Positions 15,767 through 24,194 of a stretch of DNA of 46,640 bases are shown here, one piece after another; within the stretch, counting starts at the first letter, position 1; every line of letters begins with the position of its first letter. Under the pieces are notes generated by a model, which made no database searches, was not told the DNA's origin, and saw only the letters and a program-made list of their open reading frames with translations. The stretch is from Geobacillus thermodenitrificans subsp. thermodenitrificans DSM 465 (lineage in GTDB: Bacteria > Bacillota > Bacilli > Bacillales > Anoxybacillaceae). Both the position numbers and the translations under genes were made by a program. The stretch covers positions 1 to 46,640 of the forward strand of contig NZ_AYKT01000022.1 in assembly GCF_000496575.1 (NCBI RefSeq), in the 5' to 3' direction.

Positions 15767-17446
15767 ATGAAAACACGGCGCAGCGACATGATTAAAAAAG
15801 GATTCGACCGCGCTCCGCACCGAAGTTTATTGCGAGCGGCTGGCGTGAAAGAAGAAGATTTTGACAAACCGTTTATTGCGGTGGTCAACTCATATATTGA
15901 CATTATCCCTGGACACGTCCATTTACAAGAGTTTGGAAAAATCGTCAAGGAAGCGATCCGTGAAGCGGGTGGCGTGCCGTTTGAAATGAATACGATCGGC
16001 GTTGATGATGGCATCGCGATGGGGCATATCGGGATGCGCTATTCGCTTCCGAGCCGGGAAATTATCGCCGACTCGATTGAAACGGTTGTTTCCGCGCATT
16101 GGTTTGACGGTATGGTGTGCATTCCGAACTGCGACAAAATTACGCCAGGAATGATGATGGCAGCGATGCGGCTCAACATCCCGACGATTTTTGTCAGCGG
16201 CGGGCCGATGAAAGCCGGCGTAACGAAAGATGGGCGGAAAATTTCACTCTCGTCCGTATTTGAAGGAGTCGGGGCGTATTTAGGCGGCTCGCTCGATGAG
16301 AAAGGACTGATGGAACTCGAACAGTACGGCTGTCCGACGTGCGGGTCGTGTTCGGGCATGTTCACGGCCAATTCAATGAACTGTTTGGCCGAAGCGCTCG
16401 GGCTCGCCTTACCAGGCAACGGGACGATTTTAGCGGTTGACCCGGCGCGTAAAGAGCTTGTCCGCGAATCGGCGAAACAGCTTATGTATTTGATCGAACA
16501 TGATATTAAACCGCGCGACATTGTCACGGAAAAAGCAATCGATAACGCGTTCGCGCTCGATATGGCGCTTGGCGGCTCGACGAATACGGTACTACATACG
16601 TTGGCCATCGCCAACGAAGCCGGCATTGACTATTCGCTCGAGCGGATTAACGAAGTGGCGTCACGCGTGCCGCATTTAGCGAAGCTCGCTCCGGCATCGG
16701 ATGTCCATTATATTGAAGACTTGCACGAAGCGGGCGGCGTCTCGGCGGTGCTCAATGAATTGTCGAAAAAAGAAGGCGCACTCCATTTAGACACGCTCAC
16801 TGTCACCGGTAAAACGCTTGGCGAAAACATTGCCGGCTGTGAAGTGAAAAACTATGATGTCATCCGGCCAATCGATAACCCGTATTCGGAAACGGGCGGG
16901 CTCACCATTTTGTTCGGCAACTTAGCACCGGACGGAGCGGTCATTAAAACCGGCGCGGTTCAAGGCGGCATCACGCGCCATGAAGGGCCAGCCATCGTCT
17001 TCGATTCGCAGGAAGAAGCTCTTGAAGGCATCGCCAGCGGCAAAATCAAGCCAGGCCATGTCGTCGTCATCCGTTACGAAGGGCCAAAAGGTGGCCCAGG
17101 CATGCCGGAAATGCTCGCGCCAACCTCACAAATTGTCGGCATGGGGCTCGGCACAAAAGTGGCGCTTGTCACTGACGGGCGGTTCTCCGGCGCTTCGCGC
17201 GGCTTGTCGATCGGGCACGTCTCTCCGGAGGCAGCAGAAGGCGGACCGATCGCGTTCATCGAAGACGGCGATATAATCGAAATCGACACGGTCAAGCGGA
17301 CGATCAATGTCAAATTGTCTGACGAAGAGCTTGAACGGCGCAAAGCGAACTGGAAAGGCTTTGAGCCGAAAGTAAAAACCGGGTATCTCGCCCGCTACTC
17401 GAAGCACGTCACTTCAGCGAGCACAGGGGGGGTTATGAAGCTTTAA
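15767..17446 (+). CDS. ilvD: Dihydroxy-acid dehydratase
   Basis: Dehydrates 2,3-dihydroxy-isovalerate and -methylvalerate to the 2-oxoacids of the valine, leucine and isoleucine pathways; iron-sulfur enzyme. The 559-residue product shows the family's cysteine motifs [12 protein letters not shown] and [17 protein letters not shown], plus [20 protein letters not shown] near the C-terminus. Length is normal. The ATG at 15767 follows GGAGGG. It stands alone, with a promoter, a cre site and its own terminator. No T-box is seen here. Confidence 0.96.
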   Translation: MKTRRSDMIKKGFDRAPHRSLLRAAGVKEEDFDKPFIAVVNSYIDIIPGHVHLQEFGKIVKEAIREAGGVPFEMNTIGVDDGIAMGHIGMRYSLPSREIIADSIETVVSAHWFDGMVCIPNCDKITPGMMMAAMRLNIPTIFVSGGPMKAGVTKDGRKISLSSVFEGVGAYLGGSLDEKGLMELEQYGCPTCGSCSGMFTANSMNCLAEALGLALPGNGTILAVDPARKELVRESAKQLMYLIEHDIKPRDIVTEKAIDNAFALDMALGGSTNTVLHTLAIANEAGIDYSLERINEVASRVPHLAKLAPASDVHYIEDLHEAGGVSAVLNELSKKEGALHLDTLTVTGKTLGENIAGCEVKNYDVIRPIDNPYSETGGLTILFGNLAPDGAVIKTGAVQGGITRHEGPAIVFDSQEEALEGIASGKIKPGHVVVIRYEGPKGGPGMPEMLAPTSQIVGMGLGTKVALVTDGRFSGASRGLSIGHVSPEAAEGGPIAFIEDGDIIEIDTVKRTINVKLSDEELERRKANWKGFEPKVKTGYLARYSKHVTSASTGGVMKL

Positions 17447-17493
17447 GGTAGCAGCGGCTTCCGATGAATGAGCGCCCTGCCGTAAAAGAGAAA

Positions 17494-17528
17494 GCCTGCC
17501 TGGACGAGTGAAAACAGGCAGGCTTTTT
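17494..17528 (+). terminator. Terminator of ilvD
   Basis: A perfect 9-bp stem GCCTGCCTG/CAGGCAGGC (17494-17502 and 17515-17523) is followed by TTTTT. Confidence 0.9.
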
Positions 17529-17530
17529 CA

Positions 17531-17660
17531 TCATGATATATCGCCCTCGTTTGGTTGGATGGGAAGAAAAAGAGTAAACGAGGTTCCTTTTCCCCGTTGG
17601 ATTTTGACTTCGATGGTTCCGCCGTGAGCTTGCACAATTTGCTTCGCAATGTGGTGTATC
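17531..17660 (-). pseudogene. C-terminal scrap of a sensor histidine kinase
   Basis: The minus strand encodes HHIAKQIVQAHGGTIEVKIQ followed by RGKGTSFTLFLPI and a stop (TGA at 17531-17533). This is the end of a HATPase domain after the G2 box. Upstream codons lose the pattern and the rest of the kinase is missing. It is a deletion remnant lying against the ilvD terminator. Confidence 0.75.
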
Positions 17661-17818
17661 CACCATTGTGAAGCGAGCGAAAAACCGTTTTTGTCGTCAA
17701 ATCCTCACGAGGAAGCAAACACTTCTGTTCGATGTCTTGTCTGATGCCCGCTTATTTAGGTAAATATTCCATGAAGAGTGAGAGGAAATATAGCCATGGC
17801 TGCGACTTGGTAAAAAAC

Positions 17819-17852
17819 GGGCGTCCCGAAAGAAAAACGGGGCGCTTTTTCT
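17819..17852 (+). terminator. Hairpin before the paaK promoter
   Basis: GCGTCCCG pairs with CGGGGCGC (one mismatch), followed by TTTTT. The surrounding 17661-17930 holds no gene I can support. Confidence 0.55.
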
Positions 17853-17939
17853 CATTCGACCTACATCACCATCGATCTTGTTTTGCCTCGGAGGGACAGC
17901 TATCTGATCCCATTCCACATTCATACAGGAAAAATCATA

Positions 17940-17968
17940 TTGACATTTTATAATATTCATACTATTTT
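17940..17968 (+). promoter_or_regulatory. Candidate paaK promoter
   Basis: -35 TTGACA (17940-17945) with a 17-bp spacer to TATTTT (17963-17968). The -10 is imperfect. The operator and cre-like sites follow in the leader. Confidence 0.5.
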
Positions 17969-17994
17969 AAAGTTAGGTGTGATATGTAATTTAT

Positions 17995-18015
17995 ATAACG
18001 TTAATATAACGTTAT
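17995..18015 (+). promoter_or_regulatory. Operator-like palindrome upstream of paaK
   Basis: Half-sites ATAACG and AACGTT are 7 bases apart and extend to AT at the 3' end. The 21-bp site matches the one before paaA (19451-19471) at 19 positions, and its half-sites recur before the phenylalanine dehydrogenase gene. Probable binding site of the local repressor, PaaX by context. Confidence 0.65.
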
Positions 18016-18030
18016 ATATTTTTGTATCTT

Positions 18031-18044
18031 TGAAAACGCTTTAT
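18031..18044 (+). promoter_or_regulatory. cre-like site in the paaK leader
   Basis: TGAAAACGCTTTAT differs from a perfect TGAAAACGCTTTCA at one core position. It lies between the operator and the ribosome site, a road-block position suited to CcpA repression. Confidence 0.5.
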
Positions 18045-18065
18045 ATTAAGGGGGAGTCAGGAAGG

Positions 18066-19397
18066 ATGATTTTGCATGACATTGAGAGGGCCGAGCGCAG
18101 TGAGCTTGAAGGGCTCCAGCTCAGCCGGCTCCGGGCAACGGCGGAACGCGTGTATGAGCGGGTGCCATTTTATCGTGAGCGATTTGACGAAGCAGGAGTG
18201 AAACCTGAGGATATCCGGACATTGGATGATGTGCGCAGGCTGCCGTTTACGACAAAAAGCGATTTGCGCGCGCATTATCCGTTCGGTTTGCTAGCAGTTG
18301 ATCTCACTCAATGCGTCCGTTTGCATGCGTCAAGCGGCACGAGTGGAAAACCGACCGTTGTCGCCTATACAAAGCGTGACATTGATCATTGGGCCGATAT
18401 TGTAGCGCGGGCGTTGGCGATAGCTGGTGGAAAGCCGGGAGATGTCGTTCACAATGCGTACGGATACGGGTTATTTACCGGCGGGCTCGGGCTTCATTAC
18501 GGCAGTGAGCGGCTCGGAGCGGTCACTGTTCCTGTTTCTGGCGGCAATACGGAACGGCAAATAATGATTATTGAAGATTTCCGCCCGACCATCATTTGCG
18601 GGACACCGTCCTATGTGTTGAACATTGCTGAGCGGATGAAAGAGTTGGGCAAAGATCCGCGGCAAACATCGCTGAAATACGGGATTTTTGGAGCGGAGCC
18701 GTGGTCGGAAGAGATGCGGCGCACGCTTGAAGAGACATTTGACATCAAAGCGTGCGACATTTATGGGTTAAGTGAAGTGATTGGCCCTGGGGTGGCTATG
18801 GAATGTCATGAAGCGCAAGATGGACTTCATATCGCCGAAGACCATTTCTTTGTCGAGGTCATTAATCCGAACACACTTGAACCGGTAGGGGAAGGGGAAG
18901 AAGGAGAGCTTGTCTTTACGAGTTTGACGAAAGAGGCGTTTCCAGTCATCCGCTATCGGACGGGCGATATTGCTTCGGTGACAAGGGAGCGATGTGCTTG
19001 CGGGCGAACAACGGTGCGCATGTCACGGGTGAAGGGACGTGTTGACGATATGATTATCATTCGTGGCGTCAATGTGTTCCCATCAGAAATTGAACACCAT
19101 CTGCTTCGTGTTTCGGAACTGGCTCCGCACTATCAGCTACACCGGTTCCGCCACGGTCATTTGGAAGCGGTGGAGTTGCACGCGGAAGTGACAGATGATT
19201 TTTACAGCCAGATCGGCGGCGATTTACAAAGTGAGCAGGCCGTTGCGCTTGCTCGGCGAGTTCAATCGCTGTTGAAAACACACTGTCTCGTTTCGATTGG
19301 TGTTCGTCTCCATCCTCCGAAAACCCTCCCTCGTTCAGAAGGGAAAGCGGTGCGTGTCATCGACCGACGTAAGTTCGAAGCGAAACAATCCGTTTGA
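18066..19397 (+). CDS. paaK: Phenylacetate-CoA ligase
   Basis: Activates phenylacetate to phenylacetyl-CoA with ATP and CoA, the entry step of the Paa pathway. The 443-residue protein shows the adenylate-forming P-loop SSGTSGKPTV, YGYGLFTGGLGLHYG, IYGLSEVIGPGVAMECHE, YRTGDIA and the C-terminal GRVDDMIIIRGVNVFPSEIE of this family. The C-terminal lysine region is LPRSEGKAVRV. I chose the ATG at 18066 (GGGGGAG nine bases upstream). A longer frame exists but enters the promoter. It precedes paaA but has its own operator. It is the first gene here, although in many clusters paaK comes last. Confidence 0.95.
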   Translation: MILHDIERAERSELEGLQLSRLRATAERVYERVPFYRERFDEAGVKPEDIRTLDDVRRLPFTTKSDLRAHYPFGLLAVDLTQCVRLHASSGTSGKPTVVAYTKRDIDHWADIVARALAIAGGKPGDVVHNAYGYGLFTGGLGLHYGSERLGAVTVPVSGGNTERQIMIIEDFRPTIICGTPSYVLNIAERMKELGKDPRQTSLKYGIFGAEPWSEEMRRTLEETFDIKACDIYGLSEVIGPGVAMECHEAQDGLHIAEDHFFVEVINPNTLEPVGEGEEGELVFTSLTKEAFPVIRYRTGDIASVTRERCACGRTTVRMSRVKGRVDDMIIIRGVNVFPSEIEHHLLRVSELAPHYQLHRFRHGHLEAVELHAEVTDDFYSQIGGDLQSEQAVALARRVQSLLKTHCLVSIGVRLHPPKTLPRSEGKAVRVIDRRKFEAKQSV

Positions 19398-19422
19398 ATT
19401 GAAAGAAAAGTAGAAAAAAAGA

Positions 19423-19452
19423 TTGCAAAATTATATAACATTAAAATATAAT
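19423..19452 (+). promoter_or_regulatory. paaA promoter
   Basis: -35 TTGCAA (19423-19428), 18-bp spacer, -10 TATAAT (19447-19452). The -10 overlaps the start of the operator at 19451, a classical repression layout. Confidence 0.65.
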
Positions 19453-19471
19453 AACGTTAGATAAACGTTAT
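19451..19471 (+). promoter_or_regulatory. Operator-like palindrome upstream of paaA
   Basis: The same motif as at 17995-18015: ATAACG-N7-AACGTT followed by AT, with only two central differences. It overlaps the -10 box and the predicted start of transcription. Confidence 0.7.
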
Positions 19472-19506
19472 ATGATTTTTAATTATATTTAATAGGGGGA
19501 TGAATG

Positions 19507-20475
19507 ATGGGGACGATCATGACGTTCACTCGTCTGTCTGAGGACGAGAAACATGAACTGTTCATGCGCCGCATCGAAGCGGGGGAGAAAATCGAAGCGG
19601 ACGATTGGATGCCGGATGAATATCGGATGACGCTCATTAAACTCGTTGCGATGCATGCGGTTAGCGAAATTATGGGAGCGCTTCCGGAAAAGGAATGGGT
19701 GCCGAAAGCGCCGACATTGCGGCGAAAGCTAGGCATTATGGCTAAAGTGCAGGACGAAATGGGGCACGGCCAGCTGCTGATTCGGGTGGCGGAAGATTTG
19801 ATGGCGCCGCTTGGCAAAACGCGGGAAGACATTATCCAAGATTTATTGAACGAGCGGCTGAAGTTCCATAACGTCTTCCATATGCCAGCGCCGACATGGG
19901 CGGATGCCGGGTTGATTGGCTGGCTTGTTGATGGAGCGGCGATTATGACGCAGACGAACATGCTTGATGCATCATATGGGCCGTACGCACGGGCGTTGAA
20001 GCGCATTTGTGCTGAGGAAGTGTTTCATGCCCAACACGGAGAATCGATCATTTTGGCGCTAGCTGAAGGAACGAAGGAGCAAAAAGACATGCTTCAAGAA
20101 GCGCTCAACCGTTGGTGGGAGGCACTTCTCATGTTTTTCGGTCCACCGACGGCAGAAACGACGGGAACATCCAAGCAGGATATTACGATCAAATACCGCA
20201 TCCGTACAAAAACGAATGAACAATTGCGCCAAGACTACTTTACGAAATACGTGCCGCGCATTTGGGCGCTCGGATTGAAGCTTCCTGACGAGACGATGCA
20301 TTTTGACAAAACGCAAGGGAAGTGGATTTACCGGCAACCGGATTGGGAGAAATTTAAAGAAATTATCCGCAACAACGGACCGAAATCGCAAGAACGGCTC
20401 GAGCTGCGAAGGATTGCGCATAAACAGAACGCGTGGGTGCGTGAAGCGCTCAGCGCTGTACGGACAGTTGGGTGA
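19507..20475 (+). CDS. paaA: Phenylacetyl-CoA 1,2-epoxidase, catalytic subunit
   Basis: Catalytic diiron subunit of the PaaABC(D)(E) complex that epoxidises the ring of phenylacetyl-CoA. The 322-residue ferritin-like protein carries the helix motifs QDEMGHGQ and AEEVFHAQHGE, each supplying Glu and His iron ligands. Two ATGs lie in tandem at 19504 and 19507. AGGGGG (19494-19499) fits 19507 better. It starts the paaABCD run; paaB begins 16 bases after its stop. Confidence 0.96.
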   Translation: MGTIMTFTRLSEDEKHELFMRRIEAGEKIEADDWMPDEYRMTLIKLVAMHAVSEIMGALPEKEWVPKAPTLRRKLGIMAKVQDEMGHGQLLIRVAEDLMAPLGKTREDIIQDLLNERLKFHNVFHMPAPTWADAGLIGWLVDGAAIMTQTNMLDASYGPYARALKRICAEEVFHAQHGESIILALAEGTKEQKDMLQEALNRWWEALLMFFGPPTAETTGTSKQDITIKYRIRTKTNEQLRQDYFTKYVPRIWALGLKLPDETMHFDKTQGKWIYRQPDWEKFKEIIRNNGPKSQERLELRRIAHKQNAWVREALSAVRTVG

Positions 20476-20491
20476 AAGGGGGATGACCGTG

Positions 20492-20842
20492 ATGGGGAAA
20501 GAACAAGGCTTTTACCAAGTGTTCGAAGTGTTCAGCCGCAGAACACCAGAGGCCCCGCTTCAGCACCAGTTCAGTCTGCTCGCCCCGAACGAGGAGCTCG
20601 CCCTCGTGATGGCGCAAGAAAACTTTATGCGCCGCGAGCCAGTTGCCGACCTTTGGGTGGTGAAGCGGGATTATATCCGGCGGATCAATGAAGAGGAAAA
20701 AGTTGCGCTTAAGCGGCTTGACAACAAAGATTATCGGTTAACGAGGGGATATGGGGATTTGAAAAAGCGGTGGCGCAAATACGAGCAAAACGTGTTCGAT
20801 GAGAAAGAAATTTTATCATGGAAAGGCGAGATTCGGCGATGA
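20492..20842 (+). CDS. paaB: Phenylacetyl-CoA epoxidase subunit PaaB
   Basis: This 116-residue protein is the small bridging subunit of the epoxidase. FYQVFEVFSRR at the start, LQHQFSLLAPNEELALVMAQENFMRRE and DLWVVKRDYIRRI match PaaB. The ribosome site decides the start: GGGGG ends at 20482, directly against an ATG at 20483, whereas the ATG at 20492 has normal 9-base spacing (GTG at 20489 is also possible). The stop overlaps paaC by four bases. PaaB here is longer than the E. coli type, with a charged tail after DNKDYRL. Confidence 0.93.
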   Translation: MGKEQGFYQVFEVFSRRTPEAPLQHQFSLLAPNEELALVMAQENFMRREPVADLWVVKRDYIRRINEEEKVALKRLDNKDYRLTRGYGDLKKRWRKYEQNVFDEKEILSWKGEIRR

Positions 20843-21651
20843 GCGAAAAATCGATGTATTTTCATCCCGATGGTCAGGAAGCGCTTGTTGAATTGTTGTT
20901 CCAGCTTGCAGATGATGATTTTTTACTTGCGTATCGCGGTTCAGAATGGCTTGGATTGGCACCGCATATTGAGGAAGATATTGCGTTTTCTTCGATCAAT
21001 CAAGATACGATGGGCCATGCCGCCATGTATTATCAGCTGCTCGAGGAGTTTGGCCTTGGGACGGCTGATGAACTAGCACATGCCCGGCCGGCCACGGAGC
21101 GGCGTAACGCCGTGCTCCTTGAACTGCCGAACGGTCCGGGACATTATTTGCGCGAACCCCGCTATGACTGGGCGTTCACTGTCGTCCGCCAATATTTTTA
21201 CACGCAAGCGAAGCACATCCGTCTCGAGTCACTGAGAAAAAGTGCGTACAAGCCGCTCGCGGAAGTGGCGGCGAAAGTCCAAGTCGAGCTTCACTATCAT
21301 TTGCTTCATTGGCATACGTGGTTCGTCCAGTTGACAAATGCCCCTGGTGAAGCGCGGACGCGAATGATAAAAGCCATTCAAGACGTAGCCGCCGATTTTG
21401 CCGGTGTGTTGACGCTTGGGGCAAGAGGGGCGGAGATGGAGCGATGGGGACTGATCGAAGGGGAAGACGTATTAACGGAAAAAACGATCGCAGCGCTGGC
21501 GCCAGCGTTTGCCGAAGTAGGTCTGGAGTGGCCGATGCCGTTTGGTATGAAGCACGGTAACGGCCGCAACGGTGAGCATACGCCGGATTTGGATGACGCG
21601 TTGGCGACGCTGTCAGAAGTTTATCGCTCCGTTCCGCAAGCTATATGGTAA
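20839..21651 (+). CDS. paaC: Phenylacetyl-CoA epoxidase structural subunit PaaC
   Basis: The 270-residue ferritin-fold partner of PaaA lacks a complete diiron ligand set (INQDTMGHAAMYY where PaaA has QDEMGH), as expected of the structural subunit. Other landmarks are FLLAYRGSEWLG, DWAFTVVRQYFYT and the His-rich ELHYHLLHWHTWF. The ATG at 20839 overlaps the paaB stop (ATGA). The 162 bases to paaD contain no gene and no clear terminator, so the operon probably continues. Confidence 0.95.
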   Translation: MSEKSMYFHPDGQEALVELLFQLADDDFLLAYRGSEWLGLAPHIEEDIAFSSINQDTMGHAAMYYQLLEEFGLGTADELAHARPATERRNAVLLELPNGPGHYLREPRYDWAFTVVRQYFYTQAKHIRLESLRKSAYKPLAEVAAKVQVELHYHLLHWHTWFVQLTNAPGEARTRMIKAIQDVAADFAGVLTLGARGAEMERWGLIEGEDVLTEKTIAALAPAFAEVGLEWPMPFGMKHGNGRNGEHTPDLDDALATLSEVYRSVPQAIW

Positions 21652-21813
21652 GCAGTTGCACTCTGTTTCGCAAAAGACGGTGCCGCCGCTTTCCTGCCCC
21701 CCTCGGGTTGGCAGCAAGCACAGCCGGCTGCATGAAAGGCGAAACGGCGCACAATGCCGCCCTTGGCAAGGGGCGGGAAGCATATAGGCAACCGAAACGT
21801 GAGAGGGAGAACC

Positions 21814-22296
21814 ATGACAAACGAAGAGGTTTGGAGAGCGTTAGAAACGGTGAAAGATCCGGAAATCGATTCTGTCAGCATTGTTGACCTCGGCATGGTG
21901 GAACAAGTTGAGATTCGTGATGACATGGTCTCGATTCATTTGCTGCCGACGTTTCTTGGATGCCCGGCGCTTGACATCATTCGCTCACGGGTGGAGGAAG
22001 CGGTGAAGCAGGCGGGGGCACAAGCGGTGACGGTCGAATTTCTGCGCCATCCGCCCTGGACGTCCGACCGAATTAGCGAAGTGGGACGGGAGCGGTTAAA
22101 GCAGTTTGGCATTGCTCCGCCGCCGCGGCAAATGGAGCCGGGAGCTTGGCAAGTGGAATGCCCGTATTGTGGGGCGGAACGGACTGTCATGGAAAATCTA
22201 TTTGGTCCGACAGCTTGCCGCAGCATTTTCTACTGTAGGCAATGCAAAAATCCGTTTGAAGCCATGAAGCCTGTACTGCCTTTAGCAATGGAATAG
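21814..22296 (+). CDS. paaD: PaaD, Fe-S assembly-type protein of the epoxidase
   Basis: The 160-residue protein combines an N-terminal MIP18/DUF59 domain (DPEIDSVSIVDLGMV at about 15-29, conserved C50 in FLGCPALD) with a C-terminal zinc ribbon whose Cys pairs are C116/C119 (ECPYCG) and C141/C144 (YCRQC). PaaD is needed for a functional epoxidase, probably for iron or Fe-S maturation. The ATG at 21814 follows GAGAGGGAGA. The C-terminal ribbon is matched by the free-standing protein at 44843, with identical spacing between the pairs. Confidence 0.94.
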   Translation: MTNEEVWRALETVKDPEIDSVSIVDLGMVEQVEIRDDMVSIHLLPTFLGCPALDIIRSRVEEAVKQAGAQAVTVEFLRHPPWTSDRISEVGRERLKQFGIAPPPRQMEPGAWQVECPYCGAERTVMENLFGPTACRSIFYCRQCKNPFEAMKPVLPLAME

Positions 22297-22312
22297 AAAG
22301 GGGATGGTGACG

Positions 22313-22624
22313 TTGTTTAAAATGATCGCCTTGTACAAACAGCCGAAAGATAAAGAGCAGTTTGATGCTCATTATTACAACACGCATGTGCCGCTGACGG
22401 AAAAAATCCCTGGCCTTCGAAAAATCAAGGTCACGAAAATTACAGGGACGCCGATGGGGACGGAAAGTGACTATTATTTGTTATGCGAAATGTATTACGA
22501 CAACCAAGAGGCGTTCCAAGAGGCGATGAAAACAAAAGAAGCGAAAGCATCAGCAAAAGATGTCATGTCATTTGCCGGGGATCTTGTCACCTTTATGGTT
22601 GGTGAGGAAGTGGAACATGAGTGA
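22313..22624 (+). CDS. EthD-family protein in the paa operon
   Basis: A protein of about 103 residues with the EthD dimeric alpha/beta-barrel pattern: ALYKQPKDKEQFDAHYYNTHVPL near the start and FMVGEEVE at the end. It lies 16 bases after paaD and overlaps paaF by eight bases, so it is an integral operon member. EthD proteins were first linked to ether degradation, and related folds act as small monooxygenases or isomerases. The role here is unknown. AAAGGGG directly abuts the ATG at 22304, so TTG at 22313 (nine bases away) is the better start. The ATG at 22322 is another option. Confidence 0.8.
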   Translation: MFKMIALYKQPKDKEQFDAHYYNTHVPLTEKIPGLRKIKVTKITGTPMGTESDYYLLCEMYYDNQEAFQEAMKTKEAKASAKDVMSFAGDLVTFMVGEEVEHE

Positions 22625-23393
22625 GTTCGTTTCGATCGCTGTGCGCCAAGAGGGGCCGGTTGGCGTCATTGAACTCGCCCGTCCGAATGTATTGAATGCG
22701 CTCAGTCGCCAAATGGTGTCAGAAATTGTTGCGGCGGTCGAATCGTTCGATCGGGATGAAGAAGTGCGCGTCATCGTGCTCACCGGGCGTGGGCGGGCGT
22801 TCGCTGCTGGGGCGGATATTCAAGAGATGGCCAACGATGATCCGGTTCGGCTCGAGTGGTTGAACCAATTTGCGGATTGGGATCGCCTTTCGCTTGTAAA
22901 AACGCCGATGATCGCTGCCGTCAACGGCTTAGCGCTCGGCGGCGGATTCGAGCTGGCGTTGTCCTGTGATTTGATCATCGCCTCCGCCGCGGCGGAATTC
23001 GGTTTTCCAGAGGTTAACCTTGGCGTTATGCCAGGGGCGGGAGGTACGCAGCGGTTGACGAAGCTCATCGGACCGAAACAGGCGCTCGCGTGGTTATGGA
23101 CGGGGGAGCGCTTATCGGCGAAAGAGGCGCATGCATTGGGTGTCGTCACCCGCGTTGTGAGTCCGGAACTGTTAATGGAAGAGACGATGCGGCTTGCCCG
23201 GCGCCTTGCCGAACAGCCGCCGCTAGCCCTTCGCCTTATCAAAGAAGCAGTGCAAAAAGCAGTAGACTATCCGCTCTATGAAGGCATGCAGTTTGAGCGG
23301 AAAAACTTCTACCTTTTGTTTGCTTCAGAAGACCAAAAAGAAGGAATGGCGGCGTTTCTTGAAAAACGAAAACCGCAATTCCGTGGGAAATAA
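22617..23393 (+). CDS. paaF: Enoyl-CoA hydratase (PaaF-like)
   Basis: The 258-residue crotonase-fold protein carries the oxyanion segments GRGRAFAAGADIQEM and NGLALGGGFELALSCD, and both hydratase Glu positions: E in FPEVNLGVMPGAGGTQRL and the earlier GGGFELAL region. It should hydrate 2,3-dehydroadipyl-CoA in the lower Paa pathway. The ATG at 22617 overlaps the stop of the EthD gene, and paaG follows after 13 bases. Assignment to PaaF rather than another hydratase rests on the cluster. Confidence 0.88.
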   Translation: MSEFVSIAVRQEGPVGVIELARPNVLNALSRQMVSEIVAAVESFDRDEEVRVIVLTGRGRAFAAGADIQEMANDDPVRLEWLNQFADWDRLSLVKTPMIAAVNGLALGGGFELALSCDLIIASAAAEFGFPEVNLGVMPGAGGTQRLTKLIGPKQALAWLWTGERLSAKEAHALGVVTRVVSPELLMEETMRLARRLAEQPPLALRLIKEAVQKAVDYPLYEGMQFERKNFYLLFASEDQKEGMAAFLEKRKPQFRGK

Positions 23394-23406
23394 GGGGGGG
23401 CGCCTC

Positions 23407-24180
23407 ATGTACGAGACAATTCGATATGAAGTGGATGGCCAAGTTGCTTGGCTGACGCTCAACCGCCCGGAGCAGCTCAACTCTTTTACGGAACAAATGA
23501 ACAAGGAAATGACAAAGGCGCTAAAACAGGCCGGAGCAGATCGTGATGTCCGTTGTGTGGTCATCACAGGCGCAGGACGGGCGTTTTGTGCTGGGGAAGA
23601 TTTGAGCGGCGTAACGGAAGAGATGGATCATGGGGAAGTGCTGCGCACTCGATACGCACCGATGATGAAAGCGCTCCACAGCCTAGAAAAACCGGTTGTC
23701 GCCGCGGTGAATGGGGTAGCGGCCGGTGCGGGCATGAGCTTAGCGCTCGCGTGTGATTTCCGTCTTCTCTCGGAAAAAGCGAGTTTCGCCCCGGCATTTA
23801 TCCATGTGGGACTTGTGCCGGATGCTGGTCACCTGTATTATTTGCCGCGCCTCATTGGGACGGCAAAGGCGCTTGAACTTGCTGTGCTTGGGGAAAAAGT
23901 AGCGGCTACGGAAGCCGTCGCGCTCGGACTAGCGACAACCGTCATTCCGCAAGATCGTTGGGAAGAGGAAGTGAGGCAGTTTGCCGAGCGATTGGCTGCT
24001 ATGCCGACGAAGGCGATTGGACTTGTGAAACGGTTGCTTCACGAAAGTCAAGAAGCGACGTTTGACCGTTACCTCGAACGAGAAGCAGAATGCCAACGCA
24101 TTGCTGGATTGACGGCAGACCACCGCGAAGGCGTCAAGGCGTTTTTTGAGAAACGGAAACCAATATTCCAGGGAAACTAA
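23407..24180 (+). CDS. paaG: Ring-epoxide isomerase of the enoyl-CoA hydratase family (PaaG)
   Basis: The 257-residue crotonase-fold protein has GAGRAFCAGEDLSG and NGVAAGAGMSLALACDF oxyanion loops. At the second acid position it reads GLVPDAGHLYYLPRLIG, with Asp rather than the hydratase Glu. This is characteristic of PaaG, which isomerises the 1,2-epoxide to the oxepin-CoA and moves the double bond. AAGGGGGGC precedes the ATG at 23407. Confidence 0.9.
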   Translation: MYETIRYEVDGQVAWLTLNRPEQLNSFTEQMNKEMTKALKQAGADRDVRCVVITGAGRAFCAGEDLSGVTEEMDHGEVLRTRYAPMMKALHSLEKPVVAAVNGVAAGAGMSLALACDFRLLSEKASFAPAFIHVGLVPDAGHLYYLPRLIGTAKALELAVLGEKVAATEAVALGLATTVIPQDRWEEEVRQFAERLAAMPTKAIGLVKRLLHESQEATFDRYLEREAECQRIAGLTADHREGVKAFFEKRKPIFQGN

Positions 24181-24194
24181 GCAAGGGGGAAGAA

